NCBI GenBank assembly: GCA_035295665.1
Contig: DATGIQ010000233.1
Coordinates: forward strand, 1 to 9,560
Source of the DNA: DATGIQ01 sp035295665
Lineage (GTDB): Bacteria > Planctomycetota > Planctomycetia > Gemmatales > Gemmataceae
DNA: 9,560 bases
Reading direction: 5' to 3'
Part shown: one piece after another, positions 1 to 7,219 of the stretch
How the letters are laid out: every line of letters begins with the position of its first letter
How positions within the stretch are numbered: the stretch's first letter is position 1
Made by a program: the position numbers and the translations under genes
The notes under the pieces: model-generated
What the model saw: only the letters and a program-made list of their open reading frames with translations
What the model was told of the DNA's origin: nothing
Database searches by the model: none

Positions 1-1
1 C

Positions 2-1024
2 TCGCAAACCGATTTCGAATCCTCGGTCAACTACACCCTTCAAGAATACGCCAACGACGTTGTTTTCCGCGTCAAGAGCGTTTGCGAGGAAGCCGGCGTG
101 CCGCACCCGACCATCATCTCCGAGTCGGGCCGGGCCGTCGTCGCTTACCACAGCCTGCTCGTCTTTGATGTGCTGGGCGTCTCGAACTTCGATCGATATC
201 AGGCTCCTTCCGAGATCGGGGCCGACGCTCCCCAACCGATCTCCGACCTGTTCGCCATCTACCGCGACTTATCCAAGAAGAACTTCCTGGAGAGCTATCA
301 CGACGCGGTGCAATCGGTGGACGAGGCGATGAACCTCTTCAACCTCGGGTACCTCAGCGTCGAGCTGCGCGCGTTGACGGAACAGCTTTTCTGGGCGGTG
401 TGTGGCAAGCTCCTCAAAATTGTCCGCGAGCTGGATTACGTTCCCGAAGAGCTGGAAGGCCTGGAAGCGCTGCTGTCGGATACCTACTTCTGTAATTTTT
501 CGATTTTCCAGTCCATGCCCGACAGCTGGGCGATCAAGCAGCTCTTTCCCATCATGCCGATCCATCGTTTGAACGAGCCGCCAACCCGGCGCGCTGTCCT
601 GGGCGATATCACCTGCGATTCGGATGGAAAAATCGATCAGTTCATCGATCTCCGGGATGTGCGAAAAACGCTCCAGTTGCACACTTACGACGGACAACCG
701 TACTACCTGGGCGCTTTTCTCCTGGGAGCCTATCAGGAGATCCTTGGCGATTTGCACAATCTATTCGGAGACACCAACGCGGTTCATGTCAGCCTTGACG
801 ATGATGGCGAAATCAATCTGGATGCGGTGATCAAAGGCGACACCGTTCGGGAAGTGCTGCACTACGTGCAGTATTCCGCCGACGAGCTGGCCGCCCGGAT
901 GCGCAAGGATGTCGAACGGGCCGTGCGGACCGGCAAGATCTCTTTGGATGAATCCCGGCAACTGCTGACCTTCTACGAATCGGGGCTGGAAGGATATACC
1001 TACCTGGAAGAATCCCATACCTGA
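2..1024 (+). CDS. speA: Biosynthetic arginine decarboxylase, C-terminal half (5' truncated by window edge)
   Basis: PLP-dependent cytoplasmic enzyme that converts arginine to agmatine and CO2, the first step of agmatine-route polyamine synthesis. The reading frame is open from base 2, with no start in the window. About 340 residues are present of the roughly 630-660 usual for SpeA. Visible family signatures, numbered from base 2: TIISESGRA at about residues 37-45; a helical stretch at about 80-145 matching the helical insertion typical of SpeA; NFSIFQSMPDSWAIKQLFP at about 166-184; DITCDSDG at 202-209, whose Cys205 matches the conserved active-site cysteine of this fold; and GAYQEILGDLHNLFGDTNAV near the C-terminal part. 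The stop at 1022-1024 is followed after five bases by pyrD, so the two are probably one transcript. The family assignment is firm; only the missing N-terminus is uncertain. Confidence 0.95.
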   Translation, partial: SQTDFESSVNYTLQEYANDVVFRVKSVCEEAGVPHPTIISESGRAVVAYHSLLVFDVLGVSNFDRYQAPSEIGADAPQPISDLFAIYRDLSKKNFLESYHDAVQSVDEAMNLFNLGYLSVELRALTEQLFWAVCGKLLKIVRELDYVPEELEGLEALLSDTYFCNFSIFQSMPDSWAIKQLFPIMPIHRLNEPPTRRAVLGDITCDSDGKIDQFIDLRDVRKTLQLHTYDGQPYYLGAFLLGAYQEILGDLHNLFGDTNAVHVSLDDDGEINLDAVIKGDTVREVLHYVQYSADELAARMRKDVERAVRTGKISLDESRQLLTFYESGLEGYTYLEESHT

Positions 1025-1029
1025 GGCGG

Positions 1030-1962
1030 ATGGCAGATTCCTTGGTTGATCTTTCCGTTACGCTGGGCCAGCTGCACTTGAGGAACCCGATCCTGGTGGC
1101 GTCGGGTACCTTTGGCTATGCCCACGAGATGGCCGGCATGGTCGATTTCGCCCGGCTGGGCGGTATCATTCCGAAAACGGTGACGCGCCGGCCCCGCGCC
1201 GGCAACCCACCGCCTCGGACCGTTGAAACGCCCGCAGGGATGCTCAACGCCATCGGCCTCGATAACGACGGCATCGAGCATTTCATCAGCCATCACCTCC
1301 CCTACCTGCGAACGCTGCCGACGGCCATCATCGCCAACATCGCCGGCAAGAACGAGGACGAGTTCGTTGAGATGGCCGAGCTTCTGGGACGTGAACCAGG
1401 TCTGGCAGGACTCGAATTGAACCTGTCCTGTCCAAATGTGGCTGGCGGCGTCGATTTTGCCACCGATCCGGACGTTACTCATCGCGTCGTGCACCGGGTC
1501 CGTAGCGTGTGCCCTTTGCCATTGCTCGCCAAGCTGACGCCCAATGTCACCGACCTTGTCGGGATTGCCCGAGCCGCGGCTAGTGCGGGGGCTGATGCCG
1601 TTGCCCTGGTCAACACCTTCATCGGCATGGCCATCGACTGGCGGCGGCGCCGGCCGATCCTGGGGAATGTGACCGGCGGTCTGAGCGGGCCGGCGATCAA
1701 GCCCTTGGCCTTGCGGATGGTTTGGCAGGTCGCCCGGCAGGTGCGGGTGCCGGTTGTCGGAATCGGCGGGATTGCCACGGTGGACGATGTGATGGAATTT
1801 CTCGTAGCCGGGGCCAGCGCCGTGCAGCTGGGAACGGTCAACTTTTATCATCCGACCGCTTCGGAGCGGATCGCGACGCAACTGCCCGAGGCCTTGGCAC
1901 AGCTCGGTGCCGGCACCATTGCCGAAGTGGTCGGCACGCTGAACACAGGCCTGGATGGTTAA
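1030..1962 (+). CDS. pyrD: Dihydroorotate dehydrogenase, class 1 (1B-like) catalytic subunit
   Basis: FMN enzyme that oxidises dihydroorotate to orotate in pyrimidine synthesis. The 310-residue TIM-barrel length fits class 1B. Motifs in order: NPILVASGTFGY (19-30); PKT with Lys49; NAIGLDN (73-79); ELNLSCPNV (129-137), with Cys134 as the class 1 catalytic base (class 2 enzymes use serine); Lys168; NT at 195-196; GNVTGGLSGPAIKP (212-225); GIGGI (244-248); and GTVN at 268-271 for the FMN phosphate. The ATG at 1030 lies three bases after a GAGG that overlaps the speA stop region, which fits translational coupling. Class 1B enzymes normally work with an FAD/iron-sulfur subunit, PyrK; none is encoded next to this gene. 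Subclass 1B rather than 1A is inferred from overall sequence character. Confidence 0.95.
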   Translation: MADSLVDLSVTLGQLHLRNPILVASGTFGYAHEMAGMVDFARLGGIIPKTVTRRPRAGNPPPRTVETPAGMLNAIGLDNDGIEHFISHHLPYLRTLPTAIIANIAGKNEDEFVEMAELLGREPGLAGLELNLSCPNVAGGVDFATDPDVTHRVVHRVRSVCPLPLLAKLTPNVTDLVGIARAAASAGADAVALVNTFIGMAIDWRRRRPILGNVTGGLSGPAIKPLALRMVWQVARQVRVPVVGIGGIATVDDVMEFLVAGASAVQLGTVNFYHPTASERIATQLPEALAQLGAGTIAEVVGTLNTGLDG

Positions 1963-1974
1963 CATGGTTACGAA

Positions 1975-2027
1975 GTGATTGGTGATGCGATCGTCTGGAA
2001 TACGCTGCAGCATCCCTTGCCAATCAT
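1975..2027 (+). other. Imperfect hairpin in the pyrD-DUF2961 gap
   Basis: TGATTGG (1976-1982) pairs with CCAATCA (2020-2026), with a further G.U pair at 1975/2027. Inside it, GATGC (1984-1988) pairs with GCATC (2010-2014) across an asymmetric internal loop. The structure lies 12 bases past the pyrD stop and ends about 55 bases before the next start. No T-tract follows it, so it is not a canonical intrinsic terminator. It could be an mRNA 3' end or processing structure, or chance. Confidence 0.25.
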
Positions 2028-2071
2028 GAAACCCCAGATCGAAAGCCTTCTGGCTGCATTCGGTCCACCGT

Positions 2072-2075
2072 GAGG
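2072..2075 (+). promoter_or_regulatory. Shine-Dalgarno that decides the DUF2961 gene start
   Basis: GAGG at 2072-2075 sits six bases before ATG 2082. An in-frame GTG at 2070 would overlap this site and has no comparable signal upstream. Starting at 2082 also puts the Arg-then-hydrophobic signal peptide directly at the N-terminus. Confidence 0.55.
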
Positions 2076-2081
2076 CCAATC

Positions 2082-4313
2082 ATGAGAACGAACGGATCCG
2101 CAGCACTTACGCTCATTCTGGCTCTCGCCGTCTCGACCGGACTCCAGGCGGAAGAACCGCCCACGATTCCGGTCGGCCTCGATGCCTATCGCCAATGGGA
2201 GCGTTGGCCCACTCAACGTATCGGCGCCCGCGCCTACATGCGCAGCACCTACGATCGCAGAGGAGGCAATGAAGGGGCCGACGCCAGCCATTTTCTCTAC
2301 CAACTCGCCGATGATTTCAACGTTTCCCTCGATGTCGAGGGTCCTGGAATCTTCTACTTTGCCCGCTACAACCATTGGCACGGCAGCCCCTGGCATTACG
2401 AAGTGGACGGCGTCGATCACCTCGTCCAGGAGACCAGCACGGCCAACCCCAACCGTCCTGTCGAAGGCTCGGTCTTCTTGCCACAGACGCTCTTCCCGCG
2501 GCCACTCACCTGGACCTGGTCCGTTACCAAAGGCGCCGATTTGATGTGGGTGCCGATTCCGTTCGAGCGCTCCTTCCGCATGGCCTATTCCCGGACGCGT
2601 TACGGCACCGGCTACTACATCTACCATCAGTATGTGCGCGGCTCCAAGCTGTCGCAGCCGATCCGAGCCTGGGATTGGAAAACGCCGCCGGATGAAGCCG
2701 TGCTCCGGCTCATTGGCCGAGCAGGAACCGACCTGGTGCCGCGGCCGGATACACCGGAAGGGAAACGAGCCGCGGTTCAGGAGCAATCCGGAAGCGTTTC
2801 GCTGCAAGGGAAACTCCCGGTCACCCTGGCCCGACTTTCGACCGGTCCGTCCATGCTGCGGGCCCTGGAGATTTCCATTCCAAAAGACAAAGCTCTGGCG
2901 TTTTCTCGTGTACGGCTCCGGGTCACCTGGGATGATCGGCCGCAAGCTTCCATCGACGCACCGATCGCTCTTTTCTACGGTGCCGGCACGCTGTACAACC
3001 GGGACGGACGGGAATACCTGGTCAAAGGCTTTCCCGTCCACGTCCGCTACGATGGCCAGCGCGTGCATCTGGCTTGCTACATTCCGATGCCGTTCTTTCG
3101 CTCTGCCCGGATCGAATTGGCCGGCAACGATGATGTCGCCTTCGGCGATATCCACTGGAGCGTGCGCTGGACGCCATACCGCGGTCCCGCGAACCACGTT
3201 GGATATTTCCACGCCACCTACCGCGATCATCCGAGTCCAGAGTTGGGCAAAGACTTGGTCCTTCTCGACACGCGCATGGTGGAAGGCGGTGGCGATTGGT
3301 CCGGGCATCTGGCGGGAACTTCGTTTGTCTTTTCGCACCGCGCAAACCTTTCGACGCTGGAAGGGGATCCCCGCTTCTTCTTCGATGACAGTCAGACTCC
3401 CCAAGCATATGGCACCGGGACGGAGGAATGGGCCGGCGGCGGCGATTACTGGGGCGGCCGCAACATGACGCTTCCCTTTGCGGGCCATCCGACCGGCGCC
3501 CGCGATCCCAAAACGGCCAAGGACGACGAGGACAAGATCGAGTCGGCCTATCGTTTCCTGCTGGCCGACCTCATGCCGTTCGGCAAGAATGCCCGCATCT
3601 GCCTGGAGCACGGCGGCACCAATGAATCGACGGAACACTACGAGACCGTCACGTACTGGTACGGCTTACCTAGTCCGTCCCTCGTCCGGACCGATGAGTT
3701 ACAAATCGGCGACGAGCGAAGTGAACAGGCCCATCGCTACCAATCGCCGGACGCTTCTGCATCCTACGAGATCACATCGCGGTACGAATGGGGAGTTGAT
3801 CACTTGAAGGTGGGCGGCAAAGAGGTCGAGATTTATCCGCCGCACACCGACCGCGGACGGTCCACGAAGGGCACGTCGGAATTCACGCTGAAGCTCCAAC
3901 CGCAGAACCTGGGAGTTCTGCTGCGTCGGAAACTCGATTATGCCTTTCCCAATCAACGGGCTGAGGTTTTTGTGGCGGATGCCAGCCGAGTTCAGGGAGG
4001 CGAATCGCAGTGGCAGCCGGCAGGCGTTTGGTACCTCGCCGGCTCGAACACCTGTGTGTATTCCAATCCCAAAGAGGAACTGGGAGCAACGCAGCACCAG
4101 GTCCAGACATCCAATCGACGCTTTCGAGATGATGAGTTCCTGGTGCCACGGGACCTCACCGAAGGGCGGTCGGCCATTCGCATTCGCATTCGGTTCACGC
4201 CGGTTCCGCGGCCAATCTTTCCCGGCCATCCCGTGCCGGAATTGGCGTGGAGCGAGATTCACTACAGTGCTTACTGTTTTGTGATGCCGAAGGCCCCGCT
4301 GGACGTGAAGTAA
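2082..4313 (+). CDS. Exported DUF2961 (GH172-like) protein
   Basis: A 743-residue protein (747 from the alternative GTG at 2070) with a Sec signal peptide: Arg2, a hydrophobic core at about residues 8-19, and a likely cut after LQA near residue 23. DUF2961 hallmarks follow: DRRGGNEG at 58-65 and EGPG at 86-89; a long insertion rich in beta-strand-like sequence; FFDDSQTPQAYGTGTEEWAGG at about 433-453; and DLMPFGKNARICLEHGGTNES at 496-516. The GTGTE(D/E) and EHGG acidic residues (Glu448/449, Glu509) are the strongly conserved positions of the domain. About 210 further residues form a probable beta-rich C-terminal domain that includes NQRAEVFV. Characterised DUF2961 members define GH172, with alpha-fructofuranosidase/difructose-anhydride and alpha-D-arabinofuranosidase activities. 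An exported furanosidase-like glycoside hydrolase is therefore plausible, but the substrate cannot be read from sequence. No lipobox Cys or membrane anchor is seen. Confidence 0.85.
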   Translation: MRTNGSAALTLILALAVSTGLQAEEPPTIPVGLDAYRQWERWPTQRIGARAYMRSTYDRRGGNEGADASHFLYQLADDFNVSLDVEGPGIFYFARYNHWHGSPWHYEVDGVDHLVQETSTANPNRPVEGSVFLPQTLFPRPLTWTWSVTKGADLMWVPIPFERSFRMAYSRTRYGTGYYIYHQYVRGSKLSQPIRAWDWKTPPDEAVLRLIGRAGTDLVPRPDTPEGKRAAVQEQSGSVSLQGKLPVTLARLSTGPSMLRALEISIPKDKALAFSRVRLRVTWDDRPQASIDAPIALFYGAGTLYNRDGREYLVKGFPVHVRYDGQRVHLACYIPMPFFRSARIELAGNDDVAFGDIHWSVRWTPYRGPANHVGYFHATYRDHPSPELGKDLVLLDTRMVEGGGDWSGHLAGTSFVFSHRANLSTLEGDPRFFFDDSQTPQAYGTGTEEWAGGGDYWGGRNMTLPFAGHPTGARDPKTAKDDEDKIESAYRFLLADLMPFGKNARICLEHGGTNESTEHYETVTYWYGLPSPSLVRTDELQIGDERSEQAHRYQSPDASASYEITSRYEWGVDHLKVGGKEVEIYPPHTDRGRSTKGTSEFTLKLQPQNLGVLLRRKLDYAFPNQRAEVFVADASRVQGGESQWQPAGVWYLAGSNTCVYSNPKEELGATQHQVQTSNRRFRDDEFLVPRDLTEGRSAIRIRIRFTPVPRPIFPGHPVPELAWSEIHYSAYCFVMPKAPLDVK

Positions 4314-4340
4314 AACACGGAAACGTTTTCTGATTCACGG

Positions 4341-4415
4341 TCCGGTTGAAGGCGTCCATTTTCGTGGAGCGGCAGTTCGCAGAACCGCGGGGCACATAAC
4401 CCCGCGGTTCTGCGA
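4341..4415 (+). repeat. REP-like palindromic repeat, copy 1
   Basis: A perfect inverted repeat pairs 4377-4392 with 4400-4415: a 16-bp stem with core GCAGAACCGCGGGG and a 7-base loop CACATAA. Its left flank and arm (4347-4389) align without gaps to copy 2 (4501-4543) at 35 of 43 positions. The outer right arm of copy 2 has no clear counterpart here, so this copy looks decayed on that side. It lies 28 bases past the DUF2961 stop. No T-tract follows, so it is not a canonical intrinsic terminator, although it could stop or protect transcripts. Confidence 0.8.
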
Positions 4416-4494
4416 CTTGATCGTCCATCGCATCGAGGCCGGCTGCACGCGAAAGTTGGAACCAATCGGTTGCGGGGCTACGTCTCATACCCAG

Positions 4495-4582
4495 TCCCGC
4501 TGAATGTGTCTGTTTTTGTTGAGCGGCGGTGCGCAGAACCGCGTGCGGATGCGCCCCCGCGCGGTTCTGCGCACTGCCGCTC
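4495..4582 (+). repeat. REP-like palindromic repeat, copy 2 (longer stem)
   Basis: Arms 4521-4543 and 4560-4582 form a 23-bp stem with a single G.T pair (4528/4575) and a 16-base loop at 4544-4559. The palindrome core GCGCAGAACCGCG is shared with copy 1, and the upstream flank TGAATGTGTCTG matches copy 1 with substitutions only. The copies are 154 bases apart on the same strand. Such a stem would be very stable as RNA or as single-stranded DNA. No coding frame fits it. Confidence 0.8.
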
Positions 4583-4698
4583 GCTAGAGCGCTGGCTGTC
4601 ATGCGCGGAGTTGGATAACTTCTCCCCCCTTGCCTCTCGCAGGTCGCGGATTCGCTCTTCCCGCATTTGCCCTGCCACCGTATAGTGTGCCGCTCCTG

Positions 4699-4704
4699 AG
4701 GAGG
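4699..4704 (+). promoter_or_regulatory. Strong Shine-Dalgarno that decides the phosphatase start
   Basis: AGGAGG at 4699-4704 has five-base spacing to ATG 4710. The in-frame GTG at 4704 overlaps this site and is therefore unlikely to be the start. Confidence 0.75.
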
Positions 4705-4709
4705 TGAGC

Positions 4710-6029
4710 ATGGCAGCGACCGCCGCCAGGATCTTGCTTTGCGGCCCAAGCACCGCGGCCATCGAGGATCTCCGCAACCTCCTTGAACAGGAAGGCCATA
4801 CGACCGCCTGGCATTCCGTGGATGCCGGTGAGCCGCGCGAACTCACGACCTGCGACTTGGTGGTGCTCGATGCGGGCCACCACGAACACGAAACGCTCGA
4901 GCTTTGCCAGCGCCTGCGAAACGGCCTGGCCGATCGTATGCTTCCCATCTTGCTGATTGCCCCTGGCCAGAATCCAGATACCCGGCTGGCGGCCCTTGAG
5001 CGCGGAGCCGATGTCTGTCTCACCCGGCCTCTTGCTGCCCGAGAGTTTCTGGCCCAGGTGCAGGCCATCTTGCGACTGAAAAAGCGGCACGATCGCTTGG
5101 CCGAGAAGGCGGCGGAATTCGTCCGCGTCCATCACCAGCTCCAGCAATCCTATCGGCAGTTGGATCAAGACCTGGACCTTTCCCGTCGCATCCAGCACAG
5201 CATGCTGCCGCGCACGCTCCCTGATGTGCCGCCCGCCCGCTTCGCCGTGGAGTATCGGCCTTGTGGCCGGGTCGGTGGCGATTTTTATGATGTGTTTCGG
5301 CTTGACGAGGACCACGTCGGCTTTTATGTCGCCGACGTGGTCGGGCACGGACTACCGGCCAGTCTATTGACCATCTTTCTGAAGAAGGCGATCCGCTTCA
5401 AGGAGATCTCCCAGCGTGAGTATCGGTTGCTGGCACCCCACGAGGTGTTGCAATATCTCAATCGCGACCTGATTGATCAGGCAGTAGCCGACAACCCGTT
5501 CATTACCATGGTGTACGCACTGTTCAATCGTCGGACTGGCTGTCTGTCGTTTGCCCGGGCCGGCCATCCGCATCCCATCCATGTGCCTCACCGGGGCGAA
5601 CCGAAACTTTGGCATGTGCACGGCCCGCTGCTGGGCGTTTTCGACGCTCCCTTCACGACCGAGACATTCCGCTTGCGGCCTGGCGATAAGCTGCTGCTTC
5701 ATACGGATGGGTTGGATTCGCTGGCTCCGGATGGCACGCCGTCGGCGGCCGAACGGCTGCTCGTCTTGGCCGAACGTCATGCTGGGTTAGATCTGGAAGT
5801 GTTCGTCCATCGGCTTGCTCAGGATCTCCTCCAGCAAACCGGGCAGCCGGATGATTTCACGCTGTTGGCATTGGAGGTGCGTGCGGGAGAATCAACCCTG
5901 GCCGCGGCGATGACCGAAACCAATTCGGAGGCACTGGCCGGCGGGGGCGGCCGGCCAGCGCCGCCTGAATTGAGCCCGGGGCTTCCCAGACCCCGTGCAC
6001 CGGTCGGTGGGCCCGATGTCTCCGAGTGA
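4710..6029 (+). CDS. Receiver-domain protein fused to SpoIIE/RsbU-type PP2C Ser/Thr phosphatase
   Basis: A 439-residue cytoplasmic protein. Residues about 6-122 form a response-regulator receiver fold with DLVVLD ending at the phospho-acceptor position Asp54. A helical, coiled-coil-like linker runs from about 122 to 165 and leads into IQHSMLP. The PP2C domain (about 166-390) keeps its metal-binding acids: Asp191 and Asp194 in GGDFYD, Asp209 in ADVVGHG, Asp333 in HTDGLD, and Asp381/382 in QPDDFTLLAL. RsbU-like enzymes of this class dephosphorylate an anti-anti-sigma (STAS) protein. The receiver is degenerate: the acidic pair at the end of beta-1 is replaced by Cys11-Gly12, and the usual Lys before Pro is Arg106. 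The last 45 or so residues are Gly/Pro-rich and probably disordered. No STAS or anti-sigma kinase gene is adjacent, so the target is unknown. Confidence 0.92.
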   Translation: MAATAARILLCGPSTAAIEDLRNLLEQEGHTTAWHSVDAGEPRELTTCDLVVLDAGHHEHETLELCQRLRNGLADRMLPILLIAPGQNPDTRLAALERGADVCLTRPLAAREFLAQVQAILRLKKRHDRLAEKAAEFVRVHHQLQQSYRQLDQDLDLSRRIQHSMLPRTLPDVPPARFAVEYRPCGRVGGDFYDVFRLDEDHVGFYVADVVGHGLPASLLTIFLKKAIRFKEISQREYRLLAPHEVLQYLNRDLIDQAVADNPFITMVYALFNRRTGCLSFARAGHPHPIHVPHRGEPKLWHVHGPLLGVFDAPFTTETFRLRPGDKLLLHTDGLDSLAPDGTPSAAERLLVLAERHAGLDLEVFVHRLAQDLLQQTGQPDDFTLLALEVRAGESTLAAAMTETNSEALAGGGGRPAPPELSPGLPRPRAPVGGPDVSE

Positions 6030-6409
6030 CCTCTCTTGCCCAAAAAGGACAGAAGCTATCACATGAGGGGCTTCCACGAACCGGCCCTTGAGCACCCGAA
6101 GGTTTGCTCAGCGGGAGTCTCCTCGAGCAGAAGGTCAGGCGGGCCCATCCCCAATCCCCCGGGCCAGCCCGTGACTCCCTTTTGACACCGACATCAACTC
6201 ATGGTCACCACCTTTCCCACATTGCCTGAAATACCCGGCACCGCGCGCCGATGCGTCCGAGCCTCATGCGCCAATTGGTTCGCCAAGGCTGGTGCCCAAT
6301 GAATTATGCCAACTTTCTGACCGTTCGCCAGTGTACAGGAGCGAAGATCGGGCGCGAGAGTTGAGTAGAAGGTTCGGCTGTCGGGATTGGCGGGTTCGGA
6401 GCGCTGACC
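6030..6409. other. Gene-free stretch after the phosphatase gene
   Basis: I see no supported gene here. Short frames on both strands lack ribosome-binding sites and recognisable protein character. Small stem candidates exist, such as TTTGCTC pairing with GAGCAGA downstream near 6110-6140, but none has a T-tract. The left half of the GTGTACAGG inverted pair lies at 6331-6339. Confidence 0.5.
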
Positions 6410-6448
6410 TTGACCCGATCCACCCGGCCGGCATAATCCCCTGTACAC
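6331..6448. repeat. Inverted 9-bp sites GTGTACAGG / CCTGTACAC flanking a promoter
   Basis: GTGTACAGG at 6331-6339 and its exact reverse complement at 6440-6448 lie 109 bases apart, start to start. Each contains the palindrome TGTACA. The right site covers the expected transcription start of the promoter at 6410-6437; the left site is about 75 bases upstream of the -35 box. The arrangement would suit two operators for one regulator, but two 9-mers can also match by chance. Confidence 0.3.
6410..6437 (+). promoter_or_regulatory. Sigma70-like promoter for the HEAT-repeat gene
   Basis: TTGACC at 6410-6415 and CATAAT at 6432-6437 are separated by 16 bases. Each box matches the consensus at five of six positions. 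The start would be near 6443-6445, giving a leader of about 170 bases before ATG 6614. The leader carries a small hairpin (TGCCCC 6518-6523 pairing with GGGGCA 6527-6532). Confidence 0.5.
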
Positions 6449-6600
6449 CGGGCGGCATTTCCCGAATGGAACTAAATTTCCGTGCCGCCGCGTGCCGATA
6501 TTTCAGATGGGGTTAAGTGCCCCCTTGGGGCAGAGTCCTTTCACCCCGCCCCCAGCACTCGGATCGACCGAGCGGGACACGGGAAGGGGAGCAGCAAAAA

Positions 6601-6606
6601 AGGAGG
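6601..6606 (+). promoter_or_regulatory. Shine-Dalgarno for the HEAT-repeat gene
   Basis: AGGAGG at 6601-6606 with seven-base spacing to ATG 6614. This decides against the upstream in-frame GTG at 6482, which would add 44 residues without a signal-peptide character ahead of a clear signal peptide. Confidence 0.75.
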
Positions 6607-6613
6607 CTCAAAA

Positions 6614-7219
6614 ATGTTCAAGAGGAACATGGTGGTTTCGTCCGCTCTGGCGGCCCTGGCCTTGGCTGCGGCGAGTCCGCAGCTGCGCGCCGGCTGGGGT
6701 GTTGGCGTTCGCATTGGCGGCCCAGTCTACTACCGGGCCTACGATCCGTATTATTACCCGTATTATCCCTACCGCCCGGTGTATGTCGCGCCGGCGCCGG
6801 TCGTTGTCGAATCGCCACCGGTCGTGGTGCAATCACCGCCGGCCGTCCAAGCAGTCAATCCGGCCAGTCCCACGCCCCTGCCTCCGCCCGCTGTTTTACA
6901 AACGTCCCAGATCCAGCCGGTATCCCAGGCCGATATCGGTCGGTATCTTCAGCAGCTGCGCGACGCCGATGAGCGGGTGCGCTCCGATAGCGTCCTTCAG
7001 CTCGGACGCATGAAGGCCGTCGCCGCCATCGATCCCGTGTCTGCGACGTTGGCTGGAGACCGCAGTCCGCTGGTGCGCGAGGCGGCAGCGCGGGCGCTCG
7101 GTCTGCTTGGATCGCCCAAGGCTCTGCCGGCTTTACAGCACGCCGCGCTGGCGGACCCCGATCGCGATGTTCGCCATAGTGCCCAGTTTGCCGTGGATGT
7201 GATCCAATCGAGCCATTGA
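6614..7219 (+). CDS. Exported HEAT-repeat protein with Tyr/Pro-rich segment
   Basis: A 201-residue protein. Residues 1-26 are a Sec signal peptide: Lys3/Arg4, an Ala/Leu core, and likely cleavage after LRA. Residues about 27-60 are Gly/Tyr/Pro-rich (YDPYYYPYYPYRP at 43-55). Residues 61-105 form a Pro/Val linker with near-repeats VVVESPP and VVVQSPP. Residues about 107-199 hold two to three HEAT-like helical hairpins: RDADERVRSDSVLQLGRM, then DRSPLVREAAARALGLLG, then DPDRDVRHSAQFAVDVI. HEAT repeats of this PBS-lyase-like type usually bind proteins. No catalytic residues are seen. An envelope scaffold or surface role is inference. A good promoter and ribosome site suggest it is well expressed as a single gene. 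It converges with the MBL-fold gene 49 bases away. Confidence 0.8.
   Translation: MFKRNMVVSSALAALALAAASPQLRAGWGVGVRIGGPVYYRAYDPYYYPYYPYRPVYVAPAPVVVESPPVVVQSPPAVQAVNPASPTPLPPPAVLQTSQIQPVSQADIGRYLQQLRDADERVRSDSVLQLGRMKAVAAIDPVSATLAGDRSPLVREAAARALGLLGSPKALPALQHAALADPDRDVRHSAQFAVDVIQSSH

Noticed and set aside
1000..2079. - strand open frame of 359 codons opposite pyrD
   Set aside because: Antisense to a clear dihydroorotate dehydrogenase; the low-complexity His/Gln/Gly translation shows no domain.
1968..3638. Long - strand open frame of 556 codons opposite the DUF2961 gene
   Set aside because: It lies wholly antisense to a well-supported family protein, has no recognisable domain or ribosome site, and its composition (many Arg, Gly and Ala) is that of a shadow frame in GC-rich DNA.
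4470..4685. Small + strand frame across the palindromic repeats (also - strand frames there)
   Set aside because: The protein-like repeats in these frames come from the DNA palindromes themselves. No ribosome site or family match is seen.
4658..4686. Possible promoter TTCCCG / TATAGT upstream of the phosphatase gene
   Set aside because: The -10-like TATAGT at 4681-4686 is fair, but the -35 at 17-base spacing matches the consensus at only three of six positions.
6150..6195. Possible intrinsic terminator CGGG/CCCG followed by TTTT near 6155-6183
   Set aside because: The stem is only four base pairs and the T-run is separated from it, so it is too weak to call.
6194..6458. - strand frames in the gap before the HEAT gene
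   Set aside because: No ribosome-binding site, no family character, and they overlap the promoter region.
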